Of a DNA stretch of 33,128 bases, positions 5,730-13,470 are shown one piece after another. Numbering within the stretch: position 1 is the stretch's first letter; each line of letters starts with the position of its first letter. This stretch comes from an uncultured bacterium (GTDB lineage: Bacteria; Patescibacteriota; Minisyncoccia; Minisyncoccales; UBA5738). A program made the translations under genes and the position numbers. The notes under the pieces are model-generated. The model was not told where the DNA came from. It saw only the letters and a list, made by a program, of their open reading frames with translations, and did no database searches. The stretch lies in contig CAINCQ010000030.1 of the NCBI GenBank assembly GCA_903847095.1, positions 1 through 33,128 of the forward strand, in the 5' to 3' direction.

Positions 5730-8700
5730 CCAGGGCGTTTCACCTTATTAGTACTGCTCGGCTTAATTCCTTGCGGAACTTGCACCTGCAGCCTATCGAC
5801 CTCCTGTTCTTGAAGGAAGTTAATAAAGAGTTCTAATCTTGAGGTTGGCTTCGAGCTTAGATGCTTTCAGCTCTTATCCGTTCCCGACTTAGCTACCCAG
5901 CGATGCTCCTGGCGGAACAACTGGCACACCAGAGGTCAGTTCAACCCGGTCCTCTCGTACTAGGGTCGACTCCTCTCAAAACTCTAACGCCTGCGGTAGA
6001 TAGGGACCGACCTGTCTCGCGACGGTCTGAACCCAGCTCACGTACCATTTTAACCGGCGAACAGCCGGACGCTTGGGAGCTTCTCCACCCCCGCGCTATG
6101 ATGAGCCGACATCGAGGTGCCGAACAGGGCCGTTGATATGGACTCGTGGGCCCTACTAGCCTGTTATCCCCGGGGTAACTTTTGTTTGATGATCTCTGCC
6201 GATTCTAATAACCAGCATCGGTTCACTAAGTTCTGCTTTCGCATCTGCGCGGCATACACGCCTTGCAGTTAAGCCGGCTTATGGCTTTACCCGACATGCA
6301 CGATTTCCATCCGTGCTTAGCCGACCTTTAAACGCCTCCGTTACTTTTTAGGAGGCAAGCGCCCCACTTAAACTGCCCGAGTGACACTGTCACCTTTCAG
6401 ATTAGAATAATGAATTTTAAAGATGGCTATTTCACTGTTGGCTCCTCTATTCCCGAAAGAACAGACTCAAAGCCTCACCACTATTCTACGCATCAAAACC
6501 CAAAACTCAATATCACCCTACAGTAAAGCTCCCGGGGTCTTTCCGTCTAGCCGCAGGGAGTCGGTATCTTCACCGACATTACATTTTCACCGGATAATTC
6601 GTGGAGACAGTTCTCAGATCGTTATACCTTTCATGCGGGTCACAACTTACGTGACAAGGGACTACGCTACTTTAACACGGTCAGAGTTACCGCGGACGTT
6701 CACCTGTGGCTTAGACCGGTTAGCTACTCCCTGCCTTGCGGCAAAAAGCAACCGCCGATTTTAACGCACGGGCACTGGTCAGGTCTCAGCCCCTATATTT
6801 CCTCTTACGAGTTTAGCAGGGACCTGTGTTTTTGATAAACAGTCGCCTGAGAATCCTTCGCTGCGTCCCCCACACTGCTGTGGGGGAAAGGCATATTCCG
6901 AAGTTACGCCTACTTTTTTGCCTAGTTCCTTCACGAACTTTCATCCGTTCACCTTGGCAAATTTACGCCAATCCACCTGTGTCGGTTTACGGTACGATTC
7001 CCGCATAAAATTAACCCTCAAAGAAATTTTCTGGGAAACTTGCTCATTTGGATCTGTCCTGGCGAACCAGAATATTTTGCCGGCGCTTCTTCACCCTTGC
7101 GGGATGGTCATGCCGTCAACAAGAATCCAATCACTCGCCCAAACTACTAAGCTTCGTCAATCTTTGAAGTTCTATGCGGAAGGTCTGGAATATTAACCAG
7201 ATGTCCATCAGCTACGCCTCTCGGCTATGCCTTAGGATCGCCTAACCCTTGACTGATCAACATTGTCAAGGAACCCTTGGATTTTCGGTGTCAAGGGATC
7301 TCACCTTGATTGTGGTTACTCATGCCAACATTCTCACTTCCCAACGCTCCACCAAACCTTACGGTTCGACTTCGCTGCATTGGAAACGCTCTCCTACCAA
7401 ACCGCCTTGCGGCGGAGTCCTTATCTTCGGTATCAGGCTTTAGCCCCGTGAATTTGCGGTGCAAAACTCCTTAGCTAGTAAGCTATTACGCACTTTTTAA
7501 AGGATAGCTGCTTCTGAGCTAACCTCCTAGCTATCACTGGAATCTCACTTCCTTAGCTTGCACTTAGCCTGATTTGGGGACCTTAGATGAAGGTCTGGGC
7601 TTATCCCCTCTTGAGCGCGGACCTTAGCGCCCGCGTTCTTACTGCCTTGCCAATTTTCCGGCATTCGGAGTTTGATAGAAATATCTGAGTTTCCCCAAGA
7701 AATTTCTTTCAGTGCTCTACCTCCGGAAAGTGATGCAAGACGCTAACCCTAAAGTTATTTCGGAGAGAACCAGCTATTACCAAGCTCGATTAGCTTTTCA
7801 CTTCTTACCACAACTCATCCGAGAATTTTGCACGGTTCACCGGTTCGGTCCTTCCCCTACCTTTCGGGAGGGTTCAACCTGGTCATGGCAAGCTCGCCTT
7901 GGCTTCGGGTCTTTACCAACTAGTACCCCTTGCGGGATGCGCCCTATTAAGACTTGGTTTCCCTGTGCCTCCGCGTCAGAGACGCTTAGACAAACTAGTT
8001 AATAAAACTCGTTGGCTCGTTCTACAAAAAGCACCCCGTCACCCCACTTGCGTGGAGCTCCGAGTCTTTGTAAGCAAGATGGTTTCAGGTTCTATTTCAA
8101 CGGGGTCACCCCCCTACTTTTCACCTTTCCCTCACGGTACTTGTGCACTATCGGTGACTGGTTAGTATTTAGCCTTAGCTGTATAGTCCAGCTTGCTTCC
8201 CACAGGACTTTCGTTTCCCGTGGTACTTAAGGACAGGAGTTCAAAGCTTGCAATGATTTTCGCCGACGGGGCTATTACCCTCTATGGCTCCCCTTTCCAG
8301 GGTGCTTTGGCTAATCATTACATATTGATTGGCTCTGCCCCGCATAAATGCGGGGACACTCCGCCTTACAACACCCGCCCAAATTTTTGCACCGGATCAA
8401 TCGATCCGTCTCGCTTCATTCATAATACAAAAATTTAGGCGGGTTTAGGCTCCTCCCTTTTCGCTCGCCGCTACTAGGGGAATGTTTTCCGCTTGCGCGG
8501 AATTTTTTTTATTTTCCTCTGCGTACTGAGATGTTTCCCTTCCGCAGGTTCGCCTCCCGCGATTAATCGCGGGATTTTCTCGCTCAACACGAGAAAGAGT
8601 TTCCTCATTCGGACATCTCGGGATCAAAGGTTGCTTACCACCTCCCCCGAGCTTAACGCAGGCACGCCACGTCCTTCTTCGCCTTCCAGTCCCAAGGCAT

Positions 8701-8735
8701 CCACCATCTGCCTATAAAATACAACCCTTGGCTAG
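5730..8735 (-). rRNA. rrl: 23S ribosomal RNA
   Basis: The minus strand carries the full 23S landmarks. These include the 5' GGTGGATGCCTTGGGACTGG-like segment near 8700, the PTC-region and sarcin-ricin neighbourhoods near 6020 and 5920 (AGTACGAGAGGACC appears inverted at about 5950-5963), and end-pairing ATTGCTAGCC/GGCTAGCAAT at 5722-5731 and 8729-8738. Length is about 3.0 kb, close to normal, so I see no large intron. No tRNA lies in the spacer to 5S, and no 16S lies within the 24 kb upstream on this strand, so the rRNA operon is split. Ends are approximate to 10 bases. Confidence 0.95.
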
Positions 8736-8863
8736 CAATTAATAACAATATTGTTAATTAATTGTTGTAAAGACTTTGGAATTACTAATGGTTCGATGTA
8801 GGATCCATTAGTAAATTAAACTAACTATTCAATTGACAACGTCCTTTCCATTCAATCAACCAA

Positions 8864-8922
8864 GAAAAAAACCGCTCGGTGAAGCGGCGTAAAAATTCAA
8901 TGATTTTGAATTTAACCGCTTC
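8864..8922 (-). promoter_or_regulatory. Attenuator-like hairpin pair in the 23S leader
   Basis: Reading the minus strand, a strong hairpin comes first (GAAGCGG pairs CCGCTTC, and inside it AAATTCAA pairs TTGAATTT; 8922-8881). It overlaps a second stem, CCGCT/AGCGG (8887-8872), followed by T7 (8871-8865). The CCGCT strand is used by both structures, so they exclude each other, as in antiterminator/terminator switches. It sits between the 8965-8993 promoter and the 23S gene. Regulation is inferred; the hairpins could instead be a leader-processing signal. Confidence 0.5.
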
Positions 8923-8964
8923 TCTTCTTATCGTTTATTTCGTTCTTTACCATACAACAGTGAT

Positions 8965-8993
8965 ATCGTAGCAAAAGTAAAAAAGCGTGTCAA
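8965..8993 (-). promoter_or_regulatory. Promoter upstream of 23S
   Basis: TTGACA at 8993-8988, a 17-bp spacer, and TACGAT at 8970-8965. It reads into the hairpin pair at 8864-8922 and then the 23S gene. Confidence 0.75.
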
Positions 8994-9075
8994 TACCTTA
9001 TTCTTTCACATTATTCATGGATAGATCCAACGGTCCAAAAAAGTCCGGAGAAGTGGAAAAAACCGGCCTTTCCAA

Positions 9076-9335
9076 CAAAAAACAGCTTTTCGAAAGTCAT
9101 CGGTCTTTTCAATTACACTAGAGTGTCCCGATTTTTTCTGAAGCTGTTTTTTTATCTTGCAAACAAAGAGATAATTTCCGCAGTGCGCGCTGCCTCGCTA
9201 AAGATGTTAGCGGGCGCCAATGAAAGAATAAATTCTTTTAAATTCTATTAACAAACACCGAACGGTTTAAACCGCAGGTCATGGATAATAGTTAGTTGGT
9301 GATGCACTGCCAAACTAAGAGATCATTCACTCGAT
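9076..9335 (-). ncRNA. Candidate structured noncoding RNA upstream of 23S
   Basis: The segment begins about seven bases after a perfect promoter (9342-9370) and ends in a large hairpin whose outer stem is AAAAAACAGCTT/AAGCTGTTTTTT, with ATCGG/CCGAT inside it. Internal pairings include GCAGTGC with GCACTGC (long range), CGCTAA/TTAGCG, and CGGTTT/AAACCG. The longest ATG frame here is about 14 codons with no ribosome binding site. I tried 6S, tmRNA, RNase P and SRP signatures and matched none. It may be an independent RNA of about 260 nt or the 5' leader of the rRNA transcript. Confidence 0.5.
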
Positions 9336-9341
9336 AAAACA

Positions 9342-9370
9342 AGTATATCAGATATCGATTTATTTGTCAA
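9342..9370 (-). promoter_or_regulatory. Consensus promoter of the RNA candidate / rRNA P1
   Basis: TTGACA at 9370-9365, a 17-bp spacer, and TATACT at 9347-9342. It lies just after the terminator at 9403-9429. Confidence 0.8.
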
Positions 9371-9402
9371 TACCCCTGGAGCGTTGGAAGCCAATTTCGG
9401 GC

Positions 9403-9429
9403 GAAGAAAGACCCTGCTTGTTTGCAGGG
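9403..9429 (-). terminator. Intrinsic terminator of the 9458 gene
   Basis: The stem CCCTGC/GCAGGG is followed by TCTTTCTTC on the minus strand. Confidence 0.7.
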
Positions 9430-9457
9430 CCTTGGCGGCAATAACAAGTCTTACAAC

Positions 9458-9652
9458 CTAAACGTTGATTCTAACCACTCCAATAGCCACCATGATAAGA
9501 CCGGTCTCCACTCCCGCTATGCCTATTAAAGCAGTTGGTTCGCTAAGAATGTTTGGAACTTTTGTAACAACCAAAATTCCACCAGTGGCGATAATAAAAA
9601 TCATAACCACTAAAATGATGACTTTCAGCCACCACAAACTATCATCTGCCAT
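9458..9652 (-). CDS. Small two-helix membrane protein, 64 aa
   Basis: The ATG at 9652 follows AAAGGAGGT with ideal spacing. The short product has two predicted membrane helices. One runs from about residue 8 to 28 (KVIILVVMIFIIATGGILVV). The other runs from about 41 to 61 (ALIGIAGVETGLIMVAIGVV) and contains one buried glutamate. There is no signal peptide cleavage motif and almost no soluble part. I do not recognise a family. Its own promoter (TATAAT at 9677-9682) and terminator support a real gene. Confidence 0.8.
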   Translation of the reverse strand: MADDSLWWLKVIILVVMIFIIATGGILVVTKVPNILSEPTALIGIAGVETGLIMVAIGVVRINV

Positions 9653-9676
9653 TAATACGAAACCTCCTTTTTTTAT

Positions 9677-9704
9677 ATTATATAGTAATTTCTCATTCTG
9701 TCAA
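9677..9704 (-). promoter_or_regulatory. Promoter of the 9458 gene
   Basis: TTGACA at 9704-9699, a 16-bp spacer, and TATAAT at 9682-9677. Confidence 0.8.
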
Positions 9705-9755
9705 GTAAGCGGAAAGAAATTAAACTAGCCTTTGCTTTTCAGGCAATTTAACCAA

Positions 9756-9779
9756 AGAAAAAAGCCTTGGGTAAGGCTT
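9756..9779 (-). terminator. Intrinsic terminator of the 9780 gene
   Basis: The stem AAGCCTT/AAGGCTT is followed by TTTTTTC, and abuts the stop codon. The AAGCC/GGCTT theme recurs only at the paralogue at 13469. Confidence 0.8.
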
Positions 9780-10133
9780 CTATTGTTTTGGAAAAAACAT
9801 CTCTCTGTCTTGGCCGTCAAACAGATCCTGGTCAATGATCCGCAAAACGTCCCCCTTGATCTGCGGCCAGATATCGGCGACCATCCATAGCGTGAAAGAA
9901 CTGTCGAACAGAATCAGTTCCTTTAACGCCGGCTTGCCGTCAAATTGCAGCGACATCAAATGTTCAACCATCTGTCTGCATTTGGGCAGAATCGTTGGGT
10001 TTGCCATATCGGCCGCGGATAAAATATGGGGCGTCGCCTTGCAATTATGCAATATGTCTATCGGCAGTATAAAACCCACGCTGCCGTTCTTATATCTTGG
10101 TTCTTCGCAAATTACCGAGCTAAGTTTTTCCAC
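9780..10133 (-). CDS. Family B small protein (Nfu_N-like core), GTG start
   Basis: GTG 10133 lies eight bases after GGAG and gives 117 residues. An in-frame ATG at 10166 overlaps the -10 box of its own promoter and cannot be the start. It pairs with the gene at 13469: VGFILPIDIL aligns with VFFLPTVLEG, ALKELILFDSS with AIKRILVFDNS, and IWPQIKGDVLRIIDQDLFDG with AWGNIGDDIVLILHQGLYPG. The last two segments match the core of the other family B members (an LFxIxGVxxI strand, then Wxx..I..L). I infer an Nfu_N-like alpha/beta domain without the NifU CxxC domain. Function is unknown; an iron-sulfur role is not supported. Confidence 0.75.
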   Translation of the reverse strand: MEKLSSVICEEPRYKNGSVGFILPIDILHNCKATPHILSAADMANPTILPKCRQMVEHLMSLQFDGKPALKELILFDSSFTLWMVADIWPQIKGDVLRIIDQDLFDGQDREMFFPKQ

Positions 10134-10164
10134 CCTTATCACTCCTGATTGAATTTGTATTATC

Positions 10165-10192
10165 ATTATAATGAATTATTAAAATTTGTCAA
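10165..10192 (-). promoter_or_regulatory. Promoter of the 9780 gene
   Basis: TTGACA at 10192-10187, a 16-bp spacer, and TATAAT at 10170-10165. It rules out the upstream ATG start of the gene. Confidence 0.85.
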
Positions 10193-10217
10193 TAAATCTG
10201 CTTAATTTTACGGTTAA

Positions 10218-10242
10218 ACAAAAAGAGCGTTTTGGCGCTCTT
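10218..10242 (-). terminator. Intrinsic terminator of the 10242 gene
   Basis: The stem AGAGCG/CGCTCT is followed by TTTTTG on the minus strand, at the stop codon. Confidence 0.75.
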
Positions 10243-10961
10243 CAATTTTTTCTTTTTAAACGCAATACCGGCCGGGAGAACATATCTACAAACGGTCCGT
10301 TGCGATAAAGACCGAAAGCAAAAGCCGGTTCCCAATGTTCCTGGTGGCATTTATCAACGCCAGCGGGCCAGCGCACTTCCAATACCGAATTCTGAAAATC
10401 CGCCGTTGCCCTATTGTGTTTTTGCCTCCATTCATCATGCAGTTCTACTCTTTGTTGACCGTCGATGAAATCATAGAACAACGAGTTTAACTGCGGCTGT
10501 TTGGGCAATCTTCTGGAATTGTTCTTCGGAATTTCGAATTGCTTAACCAGCCAATCCAGATACACAACCCGAACGTGGTTGATAAAATTTTCGCGCCACA
10601 TTTCCTTGGCTTCGGATAAAACCAGGACGTATTCATCCCACAAACAAAAACTCAAGCCTAGCTCGAACAGAGCTCCTTCGATCGCGTCATGATAAATACT
10701 GCCGCTAAAATAAACTTCCTGGCGGCTGTCGAACAGCGGCGCGTTCCCTATCGGATCGGCCACGAAGTTCTTGGGTACGTCAAATTGCGCCCGGTGCTTT
10801 CTAAGGCTAAGATCCTCAAGACAAATATAACGAGGGTCGTAAATTTGCCTCACAACGTCGGTTATTTCACCCGGCCATTTTTTGACCGCGGGTAAAAAAT
10901 AGTATTTGGTGCAATAGTCCACTTCCTTTTTAACCAGCCACCTGCTCCAGTCAAACAACAT
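10242..10961 (-). CDS. Family A protein, unknown function, 239 aa
   Basis: The ATG at 10961 follows AAAGGAAGTGG. Three segments recur in the genes at 29717 and 30625. ADPIGNAP near residue 68 matches RDPIRDAP in 30625. YVLVLSEAK...FINHVRVV (about 111-133) matches YAAFVCESK...YLRQVRIV and YAVFMARAA...YFRQLRIV. AFGLYRNGPFVDMFSRP (about 215-231) matches VFGL...RIWSM and RFGL...RMWSQP. An early CTKYYF also resembles CTRYYF in the family B gene at 12921. The product is soluble and aromatic-rich, with no catalytic motif I know. Its promoter shares ATTCTG[CA]TAGATT with that of the 29717 gene. Function is unknown. Confidence 0.8.
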   Translation of the reverse strand: MLFDWSRWLVKKEVDYCTKYYFLPAVKKWPGEITDVVRQIYDPRYICLEDLSLRKHRAQFDVPKNFVADPIGNAPLFDSRQEVYFSGSIYHDAIEGALFELGLSFCLWDEYVLVLSEAKEMWRENFINHVRVVYLDWLVKQFEIPKNNSRRLPKQPQLNSLFYDFIDGQQRVELHDEWRQKHNRATADFQNSVLEVRWPAGVDKCHQEHWEPAFAFGLYRNGPFVDMFSRPVLRLKRKN

Positions 10962-10994
10962 TTAACCACTTCCTTTTTAAACGAGCTTTTTGCC

Positions 10995-11022
10995 AATCTA
11001 GCAGAATATCTCCGCCTGTCAA
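10995..11022 (-). promoter_or_regulatory. Promoter of the 10242 gene
   Basis: TTGACA at 11022-11017, a 16-bp spacer, and TAGATT at 11000-10995. The -10 and adjacent spacer match the promoter of the paralogue at 29717. Confidence 0.75.
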
Positions 11023-11046
11023 CAATAATATCCAAAGGCGGAACTT

Positions 11047-11072
11047 AAAACAAAACCCATTGTAAAATGGGT
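11047..11072 (-). terminator. Intrinsic terminator, CCCATT/AATGGG type
   Basis: The stem ACCCAT/ATGGGT is followed by TTTTGTTTT on the minus strand. It is one of five near-identical terminators (also at 12321, 12880, 15524 and 16046). Confidence 0.8.
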
Positions 11073-11092
11073 CCCTGGCGGCTGCGCAGCCG

Positions 11093-11608
11093 CTATTCGC
11101 TAAAATTGATCTTTAAATTAACCTCTACGGACTCGACCATATCGCCTACTTCACCAAGCAGGCCAGAGAGTATCTCTATGATGGCATCATCCATACCTAG
11201 AATCTCCGCCGGATCCGGATCCTTATCTCCCGCTTCCGTGGGAAAATCGCCGTCCTCGACCGGAACCACTTCAACCTCCTCGCCTGAATACAGACCCTTC
11301 AGAATATCAACGACGCCTTGATGAATGCCGTCATCCTGCCACTCGGCAGCCACTATCTTGATCACATCAAGTTGGGTATTCTGGACTTCCAGCTTGTTGA
11401 CACCCGGAATCTCCAGGATCTTTTTTATCACTTCCTGTGTTTCGGCGGCGATTTTGAAATCGGCCAGGGCGGTGATATCAGTTATGTTGCAGATACCGGT
11501 GATCCCTTGCATCATTTGAACCTGCACGTAATAGGTCACCCGGCTTCTCTTGCTTTCCGAAGCATCGAACTTGATCCTCGGCTTCATTGCTTGCTTCCTT
11601 CTTGCCAA
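11093..11608 (-). CDS. Family B small protein with acidic C-terminal extension
   Basis: TTG 11608 is seven bases after AAGGAGG and gives 171 residues. The next ATG (11587) gives a product opening MKPRIKFDASESK, which aligns exactly with MKPGMRYDASKSG of the gene at 15560, so either start is possible. The core KILEIPGVNKLEVQ (about 63-76) followed by IVAAEWQDDGIHQGVVDILKGLYSG matches LFEIEGIKNIKVE and ASEWLADGIHEAICEVLKTDLYPG in 15560. This is the Nfu_N-like pattern LFxIxGV...W...I..L. Residues 115-171 are strongly acidic and have no counterpart in the relatives. No CxxC is present. Confidence 0.8.
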   Translation of the reverse strand: MARRKQAMKPRIKFDASESKRSRVTYYVQVQMMQGITGICNITDITALADFKIAAETQEVIKKILEIPGVNKLEVQNTQLDVIKIVAAEWQDDGIHQGVVDILKGLYSGEEVEVVPVEDGDFPTEAGDKDPDPAEILGMDDAIIEILSGLLGEVGDMVESVEVNLKINFSE

Positions 11609-11659
11609 TTTATTTCCTCCTTATTTTTAATCTGCTCAAGCCAATCGGCTTTCGGAAAA

Positions 11660-11687
11660 ATACTAACATAAACTAAAAATGTGTCAA
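11660..11687 (-). promoter_or_regulatory. Promoter of the 11093 gene
   Basis: TTGACA at 11687-11682, a 16-bp spacer, and TAGTAT at 11665-11660. Confidence 0.7.
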
Positions 11688-11708
11688 TAATCACTCGTAA
11701 AATAAACG

Positions 11709-11834
11709 GCCCCGGGAAAAACCCCGAGGTATTCCTCTCCGCTCCGCTATCGCTACGCGGATAGGTAAAGTTTGTTAATCCTCCGCTTCGCTCCGGGCTG
11801 GCAAACATTGCCGGGGCAAAGCCCCGGGGTATTC
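11709..11834. repeat. GC-rich noncoding element with paired hairpins
   Basis: A hairpin of the form CCCGGG..CCCCG ending GAGGTATTC lies at 11709-11733. A similar one, CCGGGGCAAAGCCCCGG ending GGTATTC, lies at 11810-11834. The stretch between is rich in CTCCGCT motifs (CTCCGCTCCGCTATCGC, then CTCCGCTTCGCTCC). The codon-like frames here look non-coding. It resembles a REP/BIME-type intergenic element. Confidence 0.45.
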
Positions 11835-11844
11835 TGCCAGATTA

Positions 11845-11876
11845 ATAAAAAGGGCTGATTTGTTTCAGCCCTTCAT
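11845..11876 (-). terminator. Intrinsic terminator of the 11865 gene
   Basis: The stem GAAGGGCTGAAAC/AATCAGCCCTTT type is followed by TTTTTA on the minus strand. It overlaps the last codons of the gene. Confidence 0.7.
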
Positions 11877-12251
11877 TACCATCGCGATCTTTGACGGCAT
11901 ATCCAGATTTTGTTTTTTTTCCAGCTTTTCGGCCAGTTTGCACAATTTCCGTAAAAAACCGCTGGCCTCATAAAACTTTTTTCTGCCAAAATGCTCAGTA
12001 TCGCATAAACCATACTCAACCAGCAACTGCAGGTCGCCGCTCAAAGTCGATGATGCCAGTTTCTCGCCGTATTTTTTAAAATACAACTCGTTGATCTTGT
12101 CGGCATCGCAACCGGGATTATAATTAATTACGTCCAGAACCCTCAACCGGCGCGGCTTGTCGGCGATCCTTACCGCCAGCAATTTACAAAAACCAACCGC
12201 TAAAAGAATTTCGCTATTCTCAATATCTCCGACTTTTAATCCTTTGGCCAT
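11865..12251 (-). CDS. Winged-helix DNA-binding protein, ArsR-like
   Basis: The ATG at 12251 lies eight bases after AAGGAGG. Residues about 35-95 read as a winged helix: RRLRVLDVINYNPGCDADKI (helix 1 and turn), INELYFKKYGEKLASSTLS (recognition helix region), then LLVEYGLCDTEHFGRKKFYE (wing). The C-terminal helix KLCKLAEKLEKKQ could dimerise. Length (128 aa) fits ArsR-like regulators. Two cysteines flank the domain, but no metal-sensor motif is clear. It is the only evident cytoplasmic regulator among the small genes, and the target is unknown. It is a single-gene unit with its own promoter. Confidence 0.75.
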   Translation of the reverse strand: MAKGLKVGDIENSEILLAVGFCKLLAVRIADKPRRLRVLDVINYNPGCDADKINELYFKKYGEKLASSTLSGDLQLLVEYGLCDTEHFGRKKFYEASGFLRKLCKLAEKLEKKQNLDMPSKIAMVMKG

Positions 12252-12286
12252 CCATACCGCCTCCTTATTGGCCTGATTTGTTTTAA

Positions 12287-12315
12287 TTTATAAGGTTTTT
12301 TTATATTATTGTCAA
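12287..12315 (-). promoter_or_regulatory. Promoter of the 11865 gene
   Basis: TTGACA at 12315-12310, a 17-bp spacer, and TATAAA at 12292-12287. Confidence 0.75.
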
Positions 12316-12320
12316 AATTT

Positions 12321-12347
12321 AAAACAAAACCCATTAAAAAATGGGTT
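12321..12347 (-). terminator. Intrinsic terminator, CCCATT/AATGGG type
   Basis: The stem AACCCAT/ATGGGTT with an A-rich loop is followed by TTTTGTTTT on the minus strand. It is nearly identical to the one at 12880. Confidence 0.8.
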
Positions 12348-12358
12348 AAAAATCAACT

Positions 12359-12760
12359 CTAGATATCTGTTGGAAACGCACAGCCCTTGATGAATTTGAT
12401 ATCGAGCTTTTCGCCAAAGCGCCGTTTGAAATCTTTTTCCAGCGCCTGACATGCCAGATTAAAAACTCCATCCTGCTCCGCCGTTTTCCAGTCCGCCACC
12501 ACTTTCTTGTGTATCTGGATCGCATTTGGATAGACCCATAGGAAATTGACACCAGTCAAGCCAAAGATCGTGGCAATCAGGTCCTGGAAATCCTTGAAAA
12601 TGACGGATTCTTTCCCGGTGATCTCAGACGCTTGCGAGATTCGCTTTGCTTCTTTAGTCAAATCTGGCAAGACATAAAGCTTAACGCAATTACAACTGTC
12701 TGAGCTCAAGCCCGACTTTTCCTTATCGTCCGCTCCGGACGCATCGACTTTCACTTTCAT
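12359..12760 (-). CDS. Family B small protein (Nfu_N-like core), 133 aa
   Basis: The ATG at 12760 follows AAAGGGGA. The core is IFGLTGVNFLWVYPNAIQIH (about 65-84), then VVADWKTAEQDGVFNLACQA (about 87-106). It aligns closely with MINIPGVRYIWVYPYALYVR and VIADWTDKLEGTGVHDNIYG of the gene at 12921. The N-terminal VKLYVLPDL corresponds to the opening strand YYVQPSL of the 15560 product. A CNC pair sits at residues 23-25. The domain fits the Nfu_N pattern but lacks the NifU C-terminal CxxC. The conserved WVYP after the GV motif is specific to this and the next gene. Confidence 0.8.
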   Translation of the reverse strand: MKVKVDASGADDKEKSGLSSDSCNCVKLYVLPDLTKEAKRISQASEITGKESVIFKDFQDLIATIFGLTGVNFLWVYPNAIQIHKKVVADWKTAEQDGVFNLACQALEKDFKRRFGEKLDIKFIKGCAFPTDI

Positions 12761-12799
12761 TTACACATTCCCCTTTTTAAGCCAATTGGCTACTTTTAC

Positions 12800-12828
12800 A
12801 TTTTAATACAAGTTCACTGTTTTGTCAA
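12800..12828 (-). promoter_or_regulatory. Promoter of the 12359 gene
   Basis: TTGACA at 12828-12823, a 17-bp spacer, and TAAAAT at 12805-12800. Confidence 0.75.
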
Positions 12829-12879
12829 GGGGAAGTCTTCTTGATCAATCATTACTCGGTCTTGACCCTGTTGATTTAA

Positions 12880-12906
12880 AACAAAACCCATTTAAAAAAT
12901 GGGTTG
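12880..12906 (-). terminator. Intrinsic terminator, CCCATT/AATGGG type
   Basis: The stem AACCCATTT/AAATGGGTT is followed by TTTTGTTTT on the minus strand. Confidence 0.8.
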
Positions 12907-12920
12907 ATCTCTTCAGGAAG

Positions 12921-13361
12921 TCATACTAGCGGTTCATTTCCGGCCATCCATTTAATTCTAAGCGGCGAATTCGGAAAAGCCACCTTGAGAGCTTCCTTAA
13001 GCAATCCATATATATTGTCGTGGACACCTGTTCCCTCTAATTTATCCGTCCAGTCGGCGATAACCTCCTTGCGGACATATAGGGCGTAGGGATAAACCCA
13101 AATATACCTGACGCCCGGAATATTGATCATCTGCACAATCAAATCCCGGTATTCCGGCTCGATCGTGGAATTTACTTTCCGAACATCTTCCTCCTTACTG
13201 ACAAGAGATCGCGCGCTGGCAATTTTCAGCCAGAAGTAGTATCTGGTACAATTGTCCAGTTCGGCATCTTCACTGTCCCGGCACAAACTACTGGAATTCC
13301 CGAAATCCACCTTCACATTACCCAAGTCATCCTTCATTTTATCTTTTACATTGCTGTCCAT
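12921..13361 (-). CDS. Family B small protein (Nfu_N-like core), 146 aa
   Basis: The ATG at 13361 follows AAGGTGG. The core INIPGVRYIWVYPYALYVRK (about 80-99) and VIADWTDKLEGTGVHDNIYG (about 100-119) pair it with the gene at 12359. The polar N-terminus (about 35 residues) carries NCTRYYFWL, which resembles YCTKYYFLP of the family A gene at 10242 and hints that families A and B share an opening strand. It has its own promoter with TATATT and a family-type terminator. The product is soluble with no catalytic residues recognised. Function is unknown. Confidence 0.8.
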   Translation of the reverse strand: MDSNVKDKMKDDLGNVKVDFGNSSSLCRDSEDAELDNCTRYYFWLKIASARSLVSKEEDVRKVNSTIEPEYRDLIVQMINIPGVRYIWVYPYALYVRKEVIADWTDKLEGTGVHDNIYGLLKEALKVAFPNSPLRIKWMAGNEPLV

Positions 13362-13404
13362 TTATCATCCACCTTCCTAATATTTGACCCAATGGCCGTC
13401 CCTC

Positions 13405-13433
13405 AATATAACAGGATTACGACATTCTGTCAA
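13405..13433 (-). promoter_or_regulatory. Promoter of the 12921 gene
   Basis: TTGACA at 13433-13428, a 17-bp spacer, and TATATT at 13410-13405. Confidence 0.75.
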
Positions 13434-13447
13434 TGGTTTAACAGAAA

Positions 13448-13470
13448 GAAAAAAGCCAGGTTGTGGCTTT
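13448..13470 (-). terminator. Intrinsic terminator of the 13469 gene, AAGCC/GGCTT type
   Basis: The stem AAAGCCA/TGGCTTT is followed by TTTTTTC on the minus strand. The theme matches the terminator of the paralogue at 9780. Confidence 0.75.

Noticed and set aside
5861-8717. Many open frames on both strands within 5.8-8.7 kb
   Set aside because: They lie inside the 23S rRNA gene, which is supported by conserved sequence and end pairing.
9076-9335. 6S, tmRNA, RNase P or SRP RNA
   Set aside because: None of their conserved core sequences could be found.
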